The notes: generated from the letters alone by a model not told the origin. A stretch of DNA of 22,311 nt from an uncultured Clostridia bacterium (GCA_910587735.1 CAJUNT010000035.1:1-22311), one strand, 5' to 3'. Positions 8,034 through 16,020 are shown, numbered from the stretch's first letter. Made by a program: numbers and translations.

Positions 8034-8104
8034 AGACTGTTTATAGTATTTCTTTATAAGAAATACTATAAACAGTCTTGCTTACCTTTACGTAATAACA
8101 AACT
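8034..8104 (-). promoter_or_regulatory. RAT antiterminator overlapping an intrinsic terminator in the licT leader
   Basis: The RAT region is 8066-8104 on the minus strand (AGTTTGTTATTACG then TAAAGGTAAGCAAGACTG). The terminator stem pairs 8060-8078 with 8034-8052 perfectly (AGACTGTTTATAGTATTTC), closed further by TT/AA, and a seven-T run follows. The shared AGACTG makes the two structures mutually exclusive. This is the autoregulatory target of the gene immediately downstream. Confidence 0.92.
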
Positions 8105-8112
8105 TATTTATT

Positions 8113-8141
8113 ATGATAGCATAAATGCAATAAATTGTCTA
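8113..8141 (-). promoter_or_regulatory. Promoter of the licT-bglF operon
   Basis: On the minus strand there is TAGACA (8136-8141), a 17-bp spacer and TATCAT (8113-8118), with a TGC extended -10. It lies 9 bp upstream of the RAT. Confidence 0.7.
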
Positions 8142-8184
8142 TATTATTTTTAAGAAGGTTTAGGATAAACATTTAAAATTTTGA

Positions 8185-8830
8185 GGGTGTTATTAAATTG
8201 ATGAATGACGACATACTAATAGCAAAGGAAATGCTATTGGTATGGAATGTAAAAAATGTGGTGGAACAAAACATAGTAAAAATGGATTTATAAAGGGTTA
8301 TCAAAGATATAAATATAAAAATTGTGGGTATCAGTTTGTTCCAACTTTACAAAAGGGGTTTGATAAACAAAATTAACTGTATGTTTATTGTATATTAATG
8401 GATTATACTTAAGAACGATTGCTTGCTTACTTCATACTTCAGCAACGAGTGTACTAATTTGAGTAAGAAAATTTGCACTAGAAAATTATGAAAAACCATA
8501 GCCTTCTTCAGAAGCTGTAGTAATACAATTAGATGAAATGTGGTACTTTTTAAATTTAAAAAAACAAGCTTTGGATATGGAAAGTATATTGTGTTGATAC
8601 AGGATAACTCATTGACTGGAAATGTGGCAATCGTGATATCAATACACTTAAAAAATTACTCCAAAGATTAAAAAAGTGGAATGTAAGAATTTATATTATA
8701 GATTATTGGAAACCATATGCAGAAATTATACCAAAAGAACTGTTGCTACAAAATAAAAAGTATACACATTCTATTGAAAGAAATAACTCTCATCAAAGAC
8801 ATTGGTTTGCACGACTTTGTTTTATTAGGG
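8185..8830 (+). pseudogene. IS1-family transposase, decayed and truncated
   Basis: A probable left end GGGTGTTATTAAATTG starts near 8185. From the ATG at 8242 the frame gives a zinc ribbon (MECKKCGGTKHSKNG, then YKNCGYQFVPT) that stops at 8376. Later pieces in changing frames give VIQLDEMWYFL, LIDWKCGNRDINTLKKLL, VRIYIIDYWKPY and HSIERNNSHQRHWFARL, the IS1 InsB-like DDE core. Several frameshifts and loss of the end after WFARL (near 8825) make it inactive. No matching right inverted end was found. It separates the licT leader from the debris up to 9.5 kb. Confidence 0.8.
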
Positions 8831-8950
8831 GAACATTTCCCTATTATGCTTCATTTCTCTTATTCTGTTTTTGTTTCATTTTATAATAGAAAGCCGTTTT
8901 ATTCACATAAACAAAACTATATACTCTATATATTTCATACAACTTTTTTT

Positions 8951-9308
8951 TTATTCCACTTTTCGTATTTGTATTCCTTTTAATGCTTCTGTTCTCTTTT
9001 TTGCCTCCTTAACGCTATCATATTGAAAATACATATTTTTATTTTCGCTTAAAAGAAATTCATATATTGCAATACTTTCTTTTGCATGATAATGGTTTTT
9101 TTAGGTAAATCTACATTACAATAGATTTCCATTTCATCAACTCCTATATACTGTATATGTAATAAATTTTTATCTGTCACAATATCACCATATGTTATAT
9201 TGTCTGTTTCGTTTATGACTTGTTGTAAACTAATTGTTTTTATGCGTTTTTTTGCTCTTTCATTGCCAACCATGTTAAGCATTTTATAATAGTAAATAGT
9301 CGAAAAAA
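8951..9308 (-). pseudogene. Decayed ORF of unknown function, fused to an excisionase-like fragment
   Basis: The minus strand reads STIYYYKMLNMVGNERAKKR, then IKTISLQQVINETDNITYGD, then VDEMEIYCNVDLPKKT, ending at a TAA near 9049. A second frame continues SENKNMYFQYDSVKEAKKRT and ALKGIQIRKVE to a stop at 8951, so a frameshift has split one gene. I do not recognise the family. A link to a small sigma-factor-like or mobile-element protein is possible but unsupported. The 5' end is missing and replaced by the excisionase-like fragment above 9309. Confidence 0.45.
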
Positions 9309-9461
9309 CATATTTATGTAAATCTTTTCTTTGCTGTCGTTTGTGTAGGATATTTCCCCCTTTGCCACTAGTTCCCTGATACGCCACTCCGAAATAGCTG
9401 CATGGGGGTCTTCTGTTTTCAATTCTTCTGCTGCCTTGCGAATACTTCGCCATTGTGGCAT
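9309..9461 (-). pseudogene. Excisionase-like helix-turn-helix fragment
   Basis: From the ATG at 9461 the frame reads MPQWRSIRKAAEELKTED, PHAAISEWRIRELVAKGEI and KEKIYINM, the pattern of small MerR/excisionase-like DNA-binding proteins of clostridial mobile elements. After YINM the sequence changes abruptly into the neighbouring unidentified ORF in another frame. The same open frame runs on as an unrelated tail to 9240. The junction looks like a deletion joining two mobile-element genes. Confidence 0.55.
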
Positions 9462-9551
9462 ATTTTTAGCTGTATCATTTTTGATATTGTTTAATTGTTT
9501 TTGTTCTTTCTGTAGGACAAATATTATAAATCAATACAAAAATAAACATTA

Positions 9552-9598
9552 AAAAAGTGCTGAAAACATTGTATTTACAATGTTTTCAAGCACTTTTT
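9552..9598. terminator. Strong bidirectional intrinsic terminator
   Basis: A near-perfect 22-bp stem pairs 9552-9573 with 9576-9598, with a TT loop and one bulge. A-runs on the left and T-runs on the right let it act on either strand. On the minus strand it lies 85 bp after the SGNH hydrolase stop and probably ends the cluster 2 operon. Confidence 0.85.
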
Positions 9599-9682
9599 AA
9601 TATTACTATGATTTAAAGCATTTTTTTATCATAAATATAATGATATTTTTTCTTTTTGTTAATACTACTATATTTGGCTAAA

Positions 9683-10294
9683 TTATTTTATTGTTTTAAA
9701 CAGTTTCAGAAATTGTTGTGCTATCAATTCATGTCCTTTTTGTGTAGGATGCACACCATCTTTGCTATATAATTTATACCCATAGTGAATACCATATGCA
9801 TTGATTTCACCATCTATTGAAACAAATAAACATTGATATTTATTTGCAATATTTCTAACAATATGTATTCTCTGGTCTAAATCATTTCGCCATTTTTTAT
9901 GATGTTCTATTAAAGGTAATACAAAAGGTTCTAACAGTATAATAGTATCCACTTTTATATTTTTTATCTTTAAAACCATATTTTCATACATATTTTGAAA
10001 TCGTTCCATTTCTTTTTCTATATCATAATATTGCTCTTTCATAAAATGCCATACATCATTAATACCAATCAAAATACAAACAATATCTGGCTTTAAATCA
10101 ATACAATCCTTTTGTAGTCTGCCATATAAATCAGCAATTTTATTCCCTGCAATTCCTTTATTTATAACATGATATTTTTTATAACATAACTGTTCTTTTA
10201 TCATACTGACATAACCTGTGCCAACACTCTCTATATCATCATAATTTCTTTCAGAATCTGTAATGCTATCTCCCAAAAATACTATTTTTTTCAT
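9683..10294 (-). CDS. Cytoplasmic SGNH/GDSL-family esterase
   Basis: This 203-aa protein has all the SGNH blocks: Ser10 in FLGDSITD, the glycine block in NKGIAGNK, Asn79 in IGIND, and Asp179 and His182 in DGVHPT. There is no signal peptide, so it should act in the cytoplasm. Family members remove acetyl or acyl groups from many compounds. Placed last in a glucomannan-like operon, 15 bp after the kinase frame, it may deacetylate imported phospho-oligosaccharides; that substrate is an inference. AGAAAGGAAA precedes the ATG. The B. subtilis gmu operon does not have this gene. Confidence 0.88.
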   Translation of the reverse strand: MKKIVFLGDSITDSERNYDDIESVGTGYVSMIKEQLCYKKYHVINKGIAGNKIADLYGRLQKDCIDLKPDIVCILIGINDVWHFMKEQYYDIEKEMERFQNMYENMVLKIKNIKVDTIILLEPFVLPLIEHHKKWRNDLDQRIHIVRNIANKYQCLFVSIDGEINAYGIHYGYKLYSKDGVHPTQKGHELIAQQFLKLFKTIK

Positions 10295-10309
10295 ATTATT
10301 TCCTTTCTG

Positions 10310-10845
10310 TCACTGATTACAAAGATTTGCAGCCCCTATCATGCCTGCATCATTTTCAAGTAGTGCACAAGAAATTTGAGGAATATAAGAATTTTCTCCT
10401 CCAAAAACATGAGGAATTACTTTTTTTTGCAGTATATTTACAATATAACTTCCCTGTTTACTTACACCTCCTCCCAAAAGTAAAAGCTCTGGTCTAAATA
10501 AATTAATAACATCAATCATTCCTTCTGCCAAATAATCTGTATAATTTTCAATTACTTGTAGTGCTGTTTTATCTCCTGTTTTTGCTGCATCAAATGGTAT
10601 TTTTCCATTCATATTTTCAAGTTTTCCTTGACACATTTTATATAACTCGGATTCTTTATTTTGTGCTGCTGCCTCTTTTGCCTGTTCTATTAATGCAGTA
10701 GCAGAAGCATAAGCCTCTAAACAGCCTTTTCTGCCACACGAACATACCTTTCCATTTTTTACTGCTACAGTATGTCCTATTTCCATGCTACCTATGCCAC
10801 CTTCTAATACTTTGCCATTTATAATAACACCACTACCAATGCCAG
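10310..10845 (-). pseudogene. ROK-family sugar kinase, C-terminal part separated by a frameshift
   Basis: The frame continues the ROK kinase after the break near 10846: TGIGSGVIINGKV, then MEIGHTVAVKNGK and the zinc motif CSCGRKGCLEAY, and ends FRPELLLLGGGVS and NDAGMIGAANL. ROK kinases phosphorylate glucose, mannose or fructose with ATP. The upstream half lies at the end of the manA frame. About 11 nt appear to be missing between the codons for AVL and TGIG, where family members have the glycine-rich phosphate loop (for example LGTGIGSG). An ATG at 10786 opens this part, but a product from there would lack the first ATP motif and the catalytic Asp. Confidence 0.85.
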
Positions 10846-12179
10846 TTTAAAACTGCGTTTTTATATTGCTCCGAAAATCCCGCTTTTACTTCTCCTAATG
10901 CTGCACAATTTGCATCATTTTCAACATATACTTTCATATTTGTTTTTTGTTCTATTTCTTGCTTTAATGTCACATGACTCCATTTTAAATTATTAGAATA
11001 GATGACATCACCACTCTGTACATCTACTGTACCAGGACAACCTATTCCAATGCTGTTGCAGTTTTGTTTTGGAATACCTGCTTCTTGGAGCATACTTTCT
11101 ACTGCATTTGTAATTATTGTTACAACATTTTTCCAACCACTTTCTGTAGGATATTCTTTTTTCAAAACAATATTATTATTTTTATCTACAATACCTATTT
11201 TAATAGTAGTTCCTCCAATATCTACTCCAACAGTATATGTCATTTTTTCAGGTATCATTGTTTTTATTATTGTAACAGTACCACTAATAGTATATTCTCC
11301 TATACCTGCTGATACAAATATGCTATCTCCTTTTTGTATCTCCAATTCTTTCTCATTATAAAATATTTTACCTTTTCCATCTGTAACAATAAGAGAATGA
11401 AATGAGCTATCATCTGCATTGAGCAATATTTTTTCTCCTATTACAGAAATTACACCTACATCAAACACATCACAACTTACCATATGACTTCCAAAACGAT
11501 ATTTTTTCCCTATAAAGTTTGTGTTTGTTACTTCTAGTGCTTTATCAATATGTAATTCTCTTTTTTTACCATCCGCTCCCACTCTATTATAGTCATATAC
11601 CCTATATGTTACATTGGAATTTTGCTGTATTTCTGCAATGGTAATGCCTTTTCCTATAGCATGTATTGTTTTAGACTCTATAAAAAATACATCACCTTTT
11701 TTAACTTTTATTTTATTAAGTATTTGTTCCAATGTACCTTGCTCTACTGCTTTTTTAAATTCCTCTTTTGTAACAGGTTTTTGAAAACCATAATATAAAT
11801 AAGAATCTTTATCACAGTCTAAAACATACCACATTTCTGTTTTGCCATATTGTCCTTCTCTTTTGAGTGCATATTGATTATCAGGGTGTACTTGCACAGA
11901 AAGAGGTTCTCTAGAATCAATAAATTTTATCAATATAGGAAATTCCTCAAATCTTTCACAGTTTTTGCCAAGACTTTGCTTATTTTCTGTAATATATTCT
12001 AAAAGTGTTTTCCCTTTATATGCTCCATTCTGTATTGTACTATAACCATCTTTATGACAAGAAAGTTCCCAAGTTTCTGCTAATATTTCGCCATCAAATT
12101 TTTTATGAAAATTCTTTTTTAATTTATTACCGCCCCATAAATATTCTTTACAAGCACAATTTAATTTTAATATCTCCAC
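10833..12179 (-). CDS. manA: Class I mannose-6-phosphate isomerase fused to the N-terminal half of a ROK kinase
   Basis: Residues 1 to about 310 form a Bacillus-type (short) mannose-6-phosphate isomerase that interconverts Man-6-P and Fru-6-P. Zinc ligands are Gln96 and His98 (SVQVHPD), Glu115 (KTEMWYV) and His173 (KTIHAIGKG). With no stop or ribosome site between them, a ROK kinase begins at about Met313: VGVDIGGTTIKIG (ATP motif), CPGTVD and VENDANCAA (catalytic Asp422). The frame then runs into NWHW and a stop after the 11-nt loss. The isomerase half should remain active; the kinase half should not. The start is GTG, with GAAGGG six bases before it. In B. subtilis the equivalents are separate genes, gmuF and gmuE. 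Confidence 0.9.
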   Translation of the reverse strand: MEILKLNCACKEYLWGGNKLKKNFHKKFDGEILAETWELSCHKDGYSTIQNGAYKGKTLLEYITENKQSLGKNCERFEEFPILIKFIDSREPLSVQVHPDNQYALKREGQYGKTEMWYVLDCDKDSYLYYGFQKPVTKEEFKKAVEQGTLEQILNKIKVKKGDVFFIESKTIHAIGKGITIAEIQQNSNVTYRVYDYNRVGADGKKRELHIDKALEVTNTNFIGKKYRFGSHMVSCDVFDVGVISVIGEKILLNADDSSFHSLIVTDGKGKIFYNEKELEIQKGDSIFVSAGIGEYTISGTVTIIKTMIPEKMTYTVGVDIGGTTIKIGIVDKNNNIVLKKEYPTESGWKNVVTIITNAVESMLQEAGIPKQNCNSIGIGCPGTVDVQSGDVIYSNNLKWSHVTLKQEIEQKTNMKVYVENDANCAALGEVKAGFSEQYKNAVLNWHW

Positions 12180-12225
12180 ATATATCCCTTCTTTTTTTAA
12201 ATCTATTTACTAGAAATTTTAACAA

Positions 12226-12248
12226 AGGCTGAAACATAGTTTCAGCCT
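12226..12248 (-). terminator. Intercistronic hairpin between IIA and manA
   Basis: AGGCTGAAAC (12226-12235) pairs with GTTTCAGCCT (12239-12248) around a 3-nt loop. TTTGTTAAAATTTC follows on the minus strand, a weak T-rich tail. It may act as a partial terminator reducing manA-kinase-esterase expression. Confidence 0.5.
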
Positions 12249-12255
12249 ATTACTA

Positions 12256-12573
12256 TTATTGTTTATCTATTCTTTCATATACATCAACAAATTCTTCTGC
12301 CATATCTAATACAGTCATACCTGTCATAAGGTGGTCTTGTGCATGAACTAATAAGATAGAAAGTTCATTTTTTACACCGCTTGCTTCATCTTGTATTAGT
12401 GTTGTCTGATATTCATGTGCATTTAATATTTCTTCTCTTGCCTGTTTAATTAAGTCTTTTGCTTCTGCAATATTGTTTTGTTTTGCTGCATTAATTGCCT
12501 CCATAGCCATACCTCTTGCATTACCACCATGTGATATTAACTGAAAAGCAATTTCAACCATTTTTTCATCCAT
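12256..12573 (-). CDS. PTS lactose/cellobiose-family IIA component (GmuA-like)
   Basis: This 105-aa cytoplasmic phosphocarrier has active His77 and Asp80 in ILLVHAQDHLMTGM and also the second histidine His81, the common form of the family. It lies 18 bp after the GH1 gene, with GGAGGGG before the ATG. The separate IIA, IIB and IIC genes spread around the glycosidase match a gmu-like operon. It should phosphorylate the IIB at 15441-15749. Confidence 0.93.
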   Translation of the reverse strand: MDEKMVEIAFQLISHGGNARGMAMEAINAAKQNNIAEAKDLIKQAREEILNAHEYQTTLIQDEASGVKNELSILLVHAQDHLMTGMTVLDMAEEFVDVYERIDKQ

Positions 12574-12591
12574 ACAAATCCCCTCCTAATA

Positions 12592-13983
12592 TTAGTCTTC
12601 AAAACCATTCTTCTCAGATAATTCTTTAAACCACTTTCCACTTTTTTTGATAGTACGCTTTTGTGTTTCTAAATCCAATGATATTAAACCATATCTATTT
12701 TTATAGGCATTTGTCCATGACCAGCAATCTATAAACGTCCACAAATGATAACCTTTGCAGTTTGCACCTTCCTGTATGCCCTTATGTAGCCATTTCAAAT
12801 GATCCTTTATAAACTCAATTCTATAATCATCTTCAATATATCCTTCTGCATTGATATATTTTTGTTCATTTTCTACACCCATACCATTTTCTGATATAAA
12901 AAACGGTATATTGCCATATTCTGTTCTAATATTTGTGCAGATGTCATAGATTCCTTTTTCATATATCTCCCAGCCTCTATAGGGATTTTCTTTTCTGCCT
13001 GGCATATTATATTCGTCAAAATAATTGTCTGGCATAAATACATCTTTATATATGGCTTCGCTTTCTTTTGCCTTAATTCTTCTTGGACGATAATAATTGA
13101 CACCTAAAAAGTCAATCATATTGTTTTTAATGATATCAATATCTTTTTGCTCATATTGTGGTAAAGCATTATTTTGTCTCAAAAACTCCACCAATTCTTT
13201 TGGATATTCTCCTTTTATAGCAGGGTCTAAAAAACTTTTATTAAAACACAAATCTGCAATATTTGCTGCTTTAACATCTTCTGGATTTTGCTCCGAACGA
13301 GGATAAGAAGGTGTTAAATTCAATATAATACCTATTTGACCATCTAATTTTAAACTTCTATAACATTCTATTGCTTTTGCACTTGCTAATGCAGTATGGT
13401 AGGCAACTTGCGCCCCTCTTTTACCATCTATTACATTAGGATAATGAAAATCATACAAATATCCTCCCTCAACTGGTACAATAGGTTCATTAAATGTCGT
13501 CCAATACTTCACTCTATCGCCAAACAATTCAAAACATTTTTTGGCATATTCTGCATAAGCATTTACTACTTCTTTGTTTTCCCAACCACCTTTTTGCTGC
13601 ATACACAAAGGCATATCGAAATGATACAAATTGATAATAATTTCTATATTATTTTTTATCAATTCATCAATCACATTATTATAAAATTCTACTGCTTTTT
13701 GATTTATCTCTCTTACACCGTCTGGTATTAAACGACTCCATTGTATAGATGTTCTAAAAGAGTTATGCCCTGTTTGTTTTAAAAGTTGTATATCTTGTTT
13801 ATAATTTTTATAAAATGTGGAAGTATTTTGAGGTCCTACACCATCAAAAAATCTTTCTGGTGCAATCTCAAACCAATAATCCCATATGTTTTTACTTTTT
13901 TCGTCACCTTCTACAGTGCCTTCACTTTGAGGTCCAGAGGTAGCACTACCCCACCAAAATTTTTCAGGAAATATATAGTTCAA
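12592..13983 (-). CDS. GH1 phospho-beta-glycosidase (GmuD-like)
   Basis: This 463-aa barrel enzyme begins FPEKFWWGSATSGPQSEG. The acid/base is Glu166 in TFNEP and the nucleophile is Glu365 in ISENGMG. In the phosphate-binding loop CWSWTNAYKNRYGL, Ser422, Asn425 and Tyr431 match LacG-type 6-phospho enzymes. The usual lysine two before the Tyr is Asn429, and a Lys sits one position earlier (428). It probably cleaves phosphorylated gluco- or manno-disaccharides. The length and neighbours (GntR repressor, PTS, Man-6-P isomerase, ROK kinase) match B. subtilis GmuD. It lies 20 bp after IIC. A simple cellobiose-6-P enzyme is the alternative. Confidence 0.92.
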   Translation of the reverse strand: MNYIFPEKFWWGSATSGPQSEGTVEGDEKSKNIWDYWFEIAPERFFDGVGPQNTSTFYKNYKQDIQLLKQTGHNSFRTSIQWSRLIPDGVREINQKAVEFYNNVIDELIKNNIEIIINLYHFDMPLCMQQKGGWENKEVVNAYAEYAKKCFELFGDRVKYWTTFNEPIVPVEGGYLYDFHYPNVIDGKRGAQVAYHTALASAKAIECYRSLKLDGQIGIILNLTPSYPRSEQNPEDVKAANIADLCFNKSFLDPAIKGEYPKELVEFLRQNNALPQYEQKDIDIIKNNMIDFLGVNYYRPRRIKAKESEAIYKDVFMPDNYFDEYNMPGRKENPYRGWEIYEKGIYDICTNIRTEYGNIPFFISENGMGVENEQKYINAEGYIEDDYRIEFIKDHLKWLHKGIQEGANCKGYHLWTFIDCWSWTNAYKNRYGLISLDLETQKRTIKKSGKWFKELSEKNGFED

Positions 13984-14003
13984 TGTAATACCTTCTTTCT
14001 TTA

Positions 14004-15299
14004 TTACTCTGTTTGTTCTGCTGCTTCCTCTTTTAGTATACTTTTATCCCATGTTTTTAAAAATGGAAACCATATAATTCCAACAATAGCCATTTGTACT
14101 AATTGTAATAACCCGCCTCTTATAGAATTTGTTGCAAGGATATCACTGATAAATACAGGAACTGTCCAAGGTACAGATACACCTGTTGTTAATGGCACAA
14201 TGCCTGTTGCCATAGCTAAATATGCAACCAATGTAGATACCATAGGTGCTAATATCCAAGGAATTGCTATTGTTGGATTTAATACAATAGGCAAACCAAA
14301 TATACAAGGTTCATTAACATTAAATATGCCTGCTGGTGCTGCTAATTTTCCAACACCTCTCAACTGTTTGCTTTTCATCATAGTTAATATAATAATTAAT
14401 ACAACCAATGTCATACCTGTACCACCTAAACTGACAGTAAACGATTCCATAAATTGCTTTGTTACAATATTTGGAAGCATTTCTCCTGCTCTATATGCAT
14501 CTATATTTTCAAGAGAAAGTGTATTCCATATTGGGTCTAATACAGAATTAACTATAATTTGTTCATGCAGTCCAAAAAACCAAAGTAACTGTATTGCAAA
14601 TATTGCTATAATAGTTGGTATAATTCCTTTTCCTAAGCTAGTTAATGGTGCTTGCACAATTTGAAATACAAAATCATGTATATTGCCCCATGGTGTAAAT
14701 GTAAATATGATTCTTACAATTAAAAATATCGTTAATGTTAGTATTGCTGGAATGAGTGCTGCAAATGATTTTGATACCGCTGGTGGCACACTTGCTGGCA
14801 TCTTAATTACAAAATTCTTTTTTACAAATTTGCAATAAAGTGCCGCTGAAAAAAATGCTACAAACATACCTACAAACATACTTTTTGCACCCAGTCTGTC
14901 TATACTAAATACATTTGATACTACCTCTTCATTTTCTGTAATAACTTCTAATGGAGTCAAAACCAAAAATGCAGCAAGTGCAACCGCTGCTCCAAAAAGA
15001 GCATCTACTTTTTGGTCTTTACTGAAATAATATCCTATGCCAAGTACAATAAATACTGTTGCAATAGACATTGTTACTGCTGAGGCAGGATTGAGCATAT
15101 TTTGTAATATTGCCAATCTTTCTGCCCCCAGCAACTTATCAAGAAATGGTAAATTAGCGATAACTAATGTGATAGAGCCAAATATTGTTAATGGAAATGC
15201 TAACATAAATGCATCTCTTAATATTTTTAATATTGTATTATTATTCAACTTTTCTCCTATTACCATAATAGGTTCTTCCATTTTATCAAAAAAGCTCAT
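14004..15299 (-). CDS. PTS lactose/cellobiose-family IIC permease (GmuC-like)
   Basis: This 431-aa polytopic membrane protein has the Lac-family motifs FGLHEQIIVNS near residue 240 and NVNEPCIFGLPIVLNP near residue 330. It forms the sugar channel working with the separate IIB and IIA. It follows IIB after a gap of about 140 bp that holds a hairpin, and precedes the GH1 gene. The start region MSFFDKMEEPIM is preceded by GGGGGAGAATAT. Substrate is inferred from the operon as oligosaccharides from glucomannan or cellulose. Confidence 0.93.
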   Translation of the reverse strand: MSFFDKMEEPIMVIGEKLNNNTILKILRDAFMLAFPLTIFGSITLVIANLPFLDKLLGAERLAILQNMLNPASAVTMSIATVFIVLGIGYYFSKDQKVDALFGAAVALAAFLVLTPLEVITENEEVVSNVFSIDRLGAKSMFVGMFVAFFSAALYCKFVKKNFVIKMPASVPPAVSKSFAALIPAILTLTIFLIVRIIFTFTPWGNIHDFVFQIVQAPLTSLGKGIIPTIIAIFAIQLLWFFGLHEQIIVNSVLDPIWNTLSLENIDAYRAGEMLPNIVTKQFMESFTVSLGGTGMTLVVLIIILTMMKSKQLRGVGKLAAPAGIFNVNEPCIFGLPIVLNPTIAIPWILAPMVSTLVAYLAMATGIVPLTTGVSVPWTVPVFISDILATNSIRGGLLQLVQMAIVGIIWFPFLKTWDKSILKEEAAEQTE

Positions 15300-15346
15300 A
15301 TATTCTCCCCCTTTATTTAGCTATCTATCAGTAAAATAAGTTCTTT

Positions 15347-15379
15347 ACTCCTGTAATACTTTTAAAATATTACAGGAGT
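15347..15379 (-). other. Intercistronic hairpin between IIB and IIC
   Basis: ACTCCTGTAATA (15347-15358) pairs perfectly with TATTACAGGAGT (15368-15379). On the transcribed minus strand AAAGAAC follows, not a T-run, so full termination is unlikely. It mirrors the hairpin after IIB in cluster 1. Confidence 0.6.
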
Positions 15380-15440
15380 TTTGATAACAAAATCCCCAAT
15401 ATATTTATGAAATTAGTGCATTGTTTTAAATATAATATTT

Positions 15441-15749
15441 TTATTTATTTGCTATCATGTCCATTGCCATTTTTAATACAGCTTTTCCATCACATCTGCC
15501 ATAACTTACTGGTGGTATAACATCTAATGGAACATTTAACTCTTTTGATTTTCCAGCAAATTTTGTTTTTAAAAATCTCATTTGTGGTCCAAATAATACA
15601 ACATCTGCTTTAGGCATTTCTGTTTCCACTTCTGCTTGACCAACTGCCCAAATTTCTGCCTCTACACTTTGCTCTTGTGCTGCTTCTTTCATTTTGTTTA
15701 CCAATAAACTTGTTGACATACCAGAAGAACATGCTAATAAAATTTTCAT
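15441..15749 (-). CDS. PTS lactose/cellobiose-family IIB component (GmuB-like)
   Basis: From the ATG at 15749 this is a 102-aa protein beginning MKILLACSSGMSTSLLVNKM; Cys7 is the phospho-acceptor. A GTG three codons earlier (15758) overlaps the ribosome site GGAG and was rejected. It is the first gene of the cluster 2 operon, with a good promoter and a palindromic operator upstream. It passes phosphate from the IIA at 12256-12573 to the sugar in IIC. Confidence 0.93.
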   Translation of the reverse strand: MKILLACSSGMSTSLLVNKMKEAAQEQSVEAEIWAVGQAEVETEMPKADVVLFGPQMRFLKTKFAGKSKELNVPLDVIPPVSYGRCDGKAVLKMAMDMIANK

Positions 15750-15789
15750 AAAAAACACTCCTTTTTTAAAAATACATAATTATAAATTT

Positions 15790-15807
15790 AATTAGTAACT
15801 ACTAATT
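15790..15807. promoter_or_regulatory. Palindromic operator, probably for the GntR-family repressor
   Basis: AATTAGTAACTACTAATT is a perfect 8+2+8 palindrome lying 14-31 bp past the -10 box of the IIB promoter, where a bound repressor would block transcription. GntR/HutC proteins bind AT-rich palindromes of this size. No second copy was seen in the window. The match of site and protein is inferred. Confidence 0.7.
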
Positions 15808-15820
15808 TTTTGATGTTTTT

Positions 15821-15849
15821 ATTATAATACAGTTTTGTTTATTTTTCAA
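15821..15849 (-). promoter_or_regulatory. Promoter of the cluster 2 operon
   Basis: On the minus strand there is TTGAAA (15844-15849), a 17-bp spacer and a perfect TATAAT (15821-15826). It is followed by the palindromic operator and then the ribosome site of IIB. Confidence 0.8.
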
Positions 15850-15954
15850 TAGTAAATTTACTTTTTACAACAATTTATTGCTTTTTGGCAAAAATACAAG
15901 CATTTCAATATGGAAATAAACTCTCTTTTTATACAACTATAACAATTTCTTATA

Positions 15955-15988
15955 AAAAAATAAAACCACTCATTTAAAAAGTGGTTTT
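15955..15988 (-). terminator. Intrinsic terminator of the GntR-family regulator gene
   Basis: AAAACCACT (15980-15988 on the minus strand) pairs with AGTGGTTTT (15962-15970), and ATTTTTTTAT follows. It lies about 35 bp after the regulator stop and separates it from the operon promoter. Confidence 0.85.
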
Positions 15989-16020
15989 AAACAATTTTAT
16001 TATTTTATTTTTATGATATT

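Noticed and set aside
8717..8983. An 88-codon plus-strand frame after the IS1 remnant
   Set aside because: Its first part is an out-of-frame read of the transposase end and the rest is low-complexity AT-rich sequence. No motif was seen.
9240..9308. Tail of the excisionase-like ORF as genuine coding sequence
   Set aside because: The neighbouring frame over the same bases gives a more protein-like sequence (NERAKKRIKTISLQQ), so this tail is most likely out of frame.
13786..14664. A 292-codon plus-strand open frame
   Set aside because: It lies opposite the IIC and GH1 genes, has no ribosome site or recognisable domain, and its composition mirrors the antisense of the IIC membrane helices.
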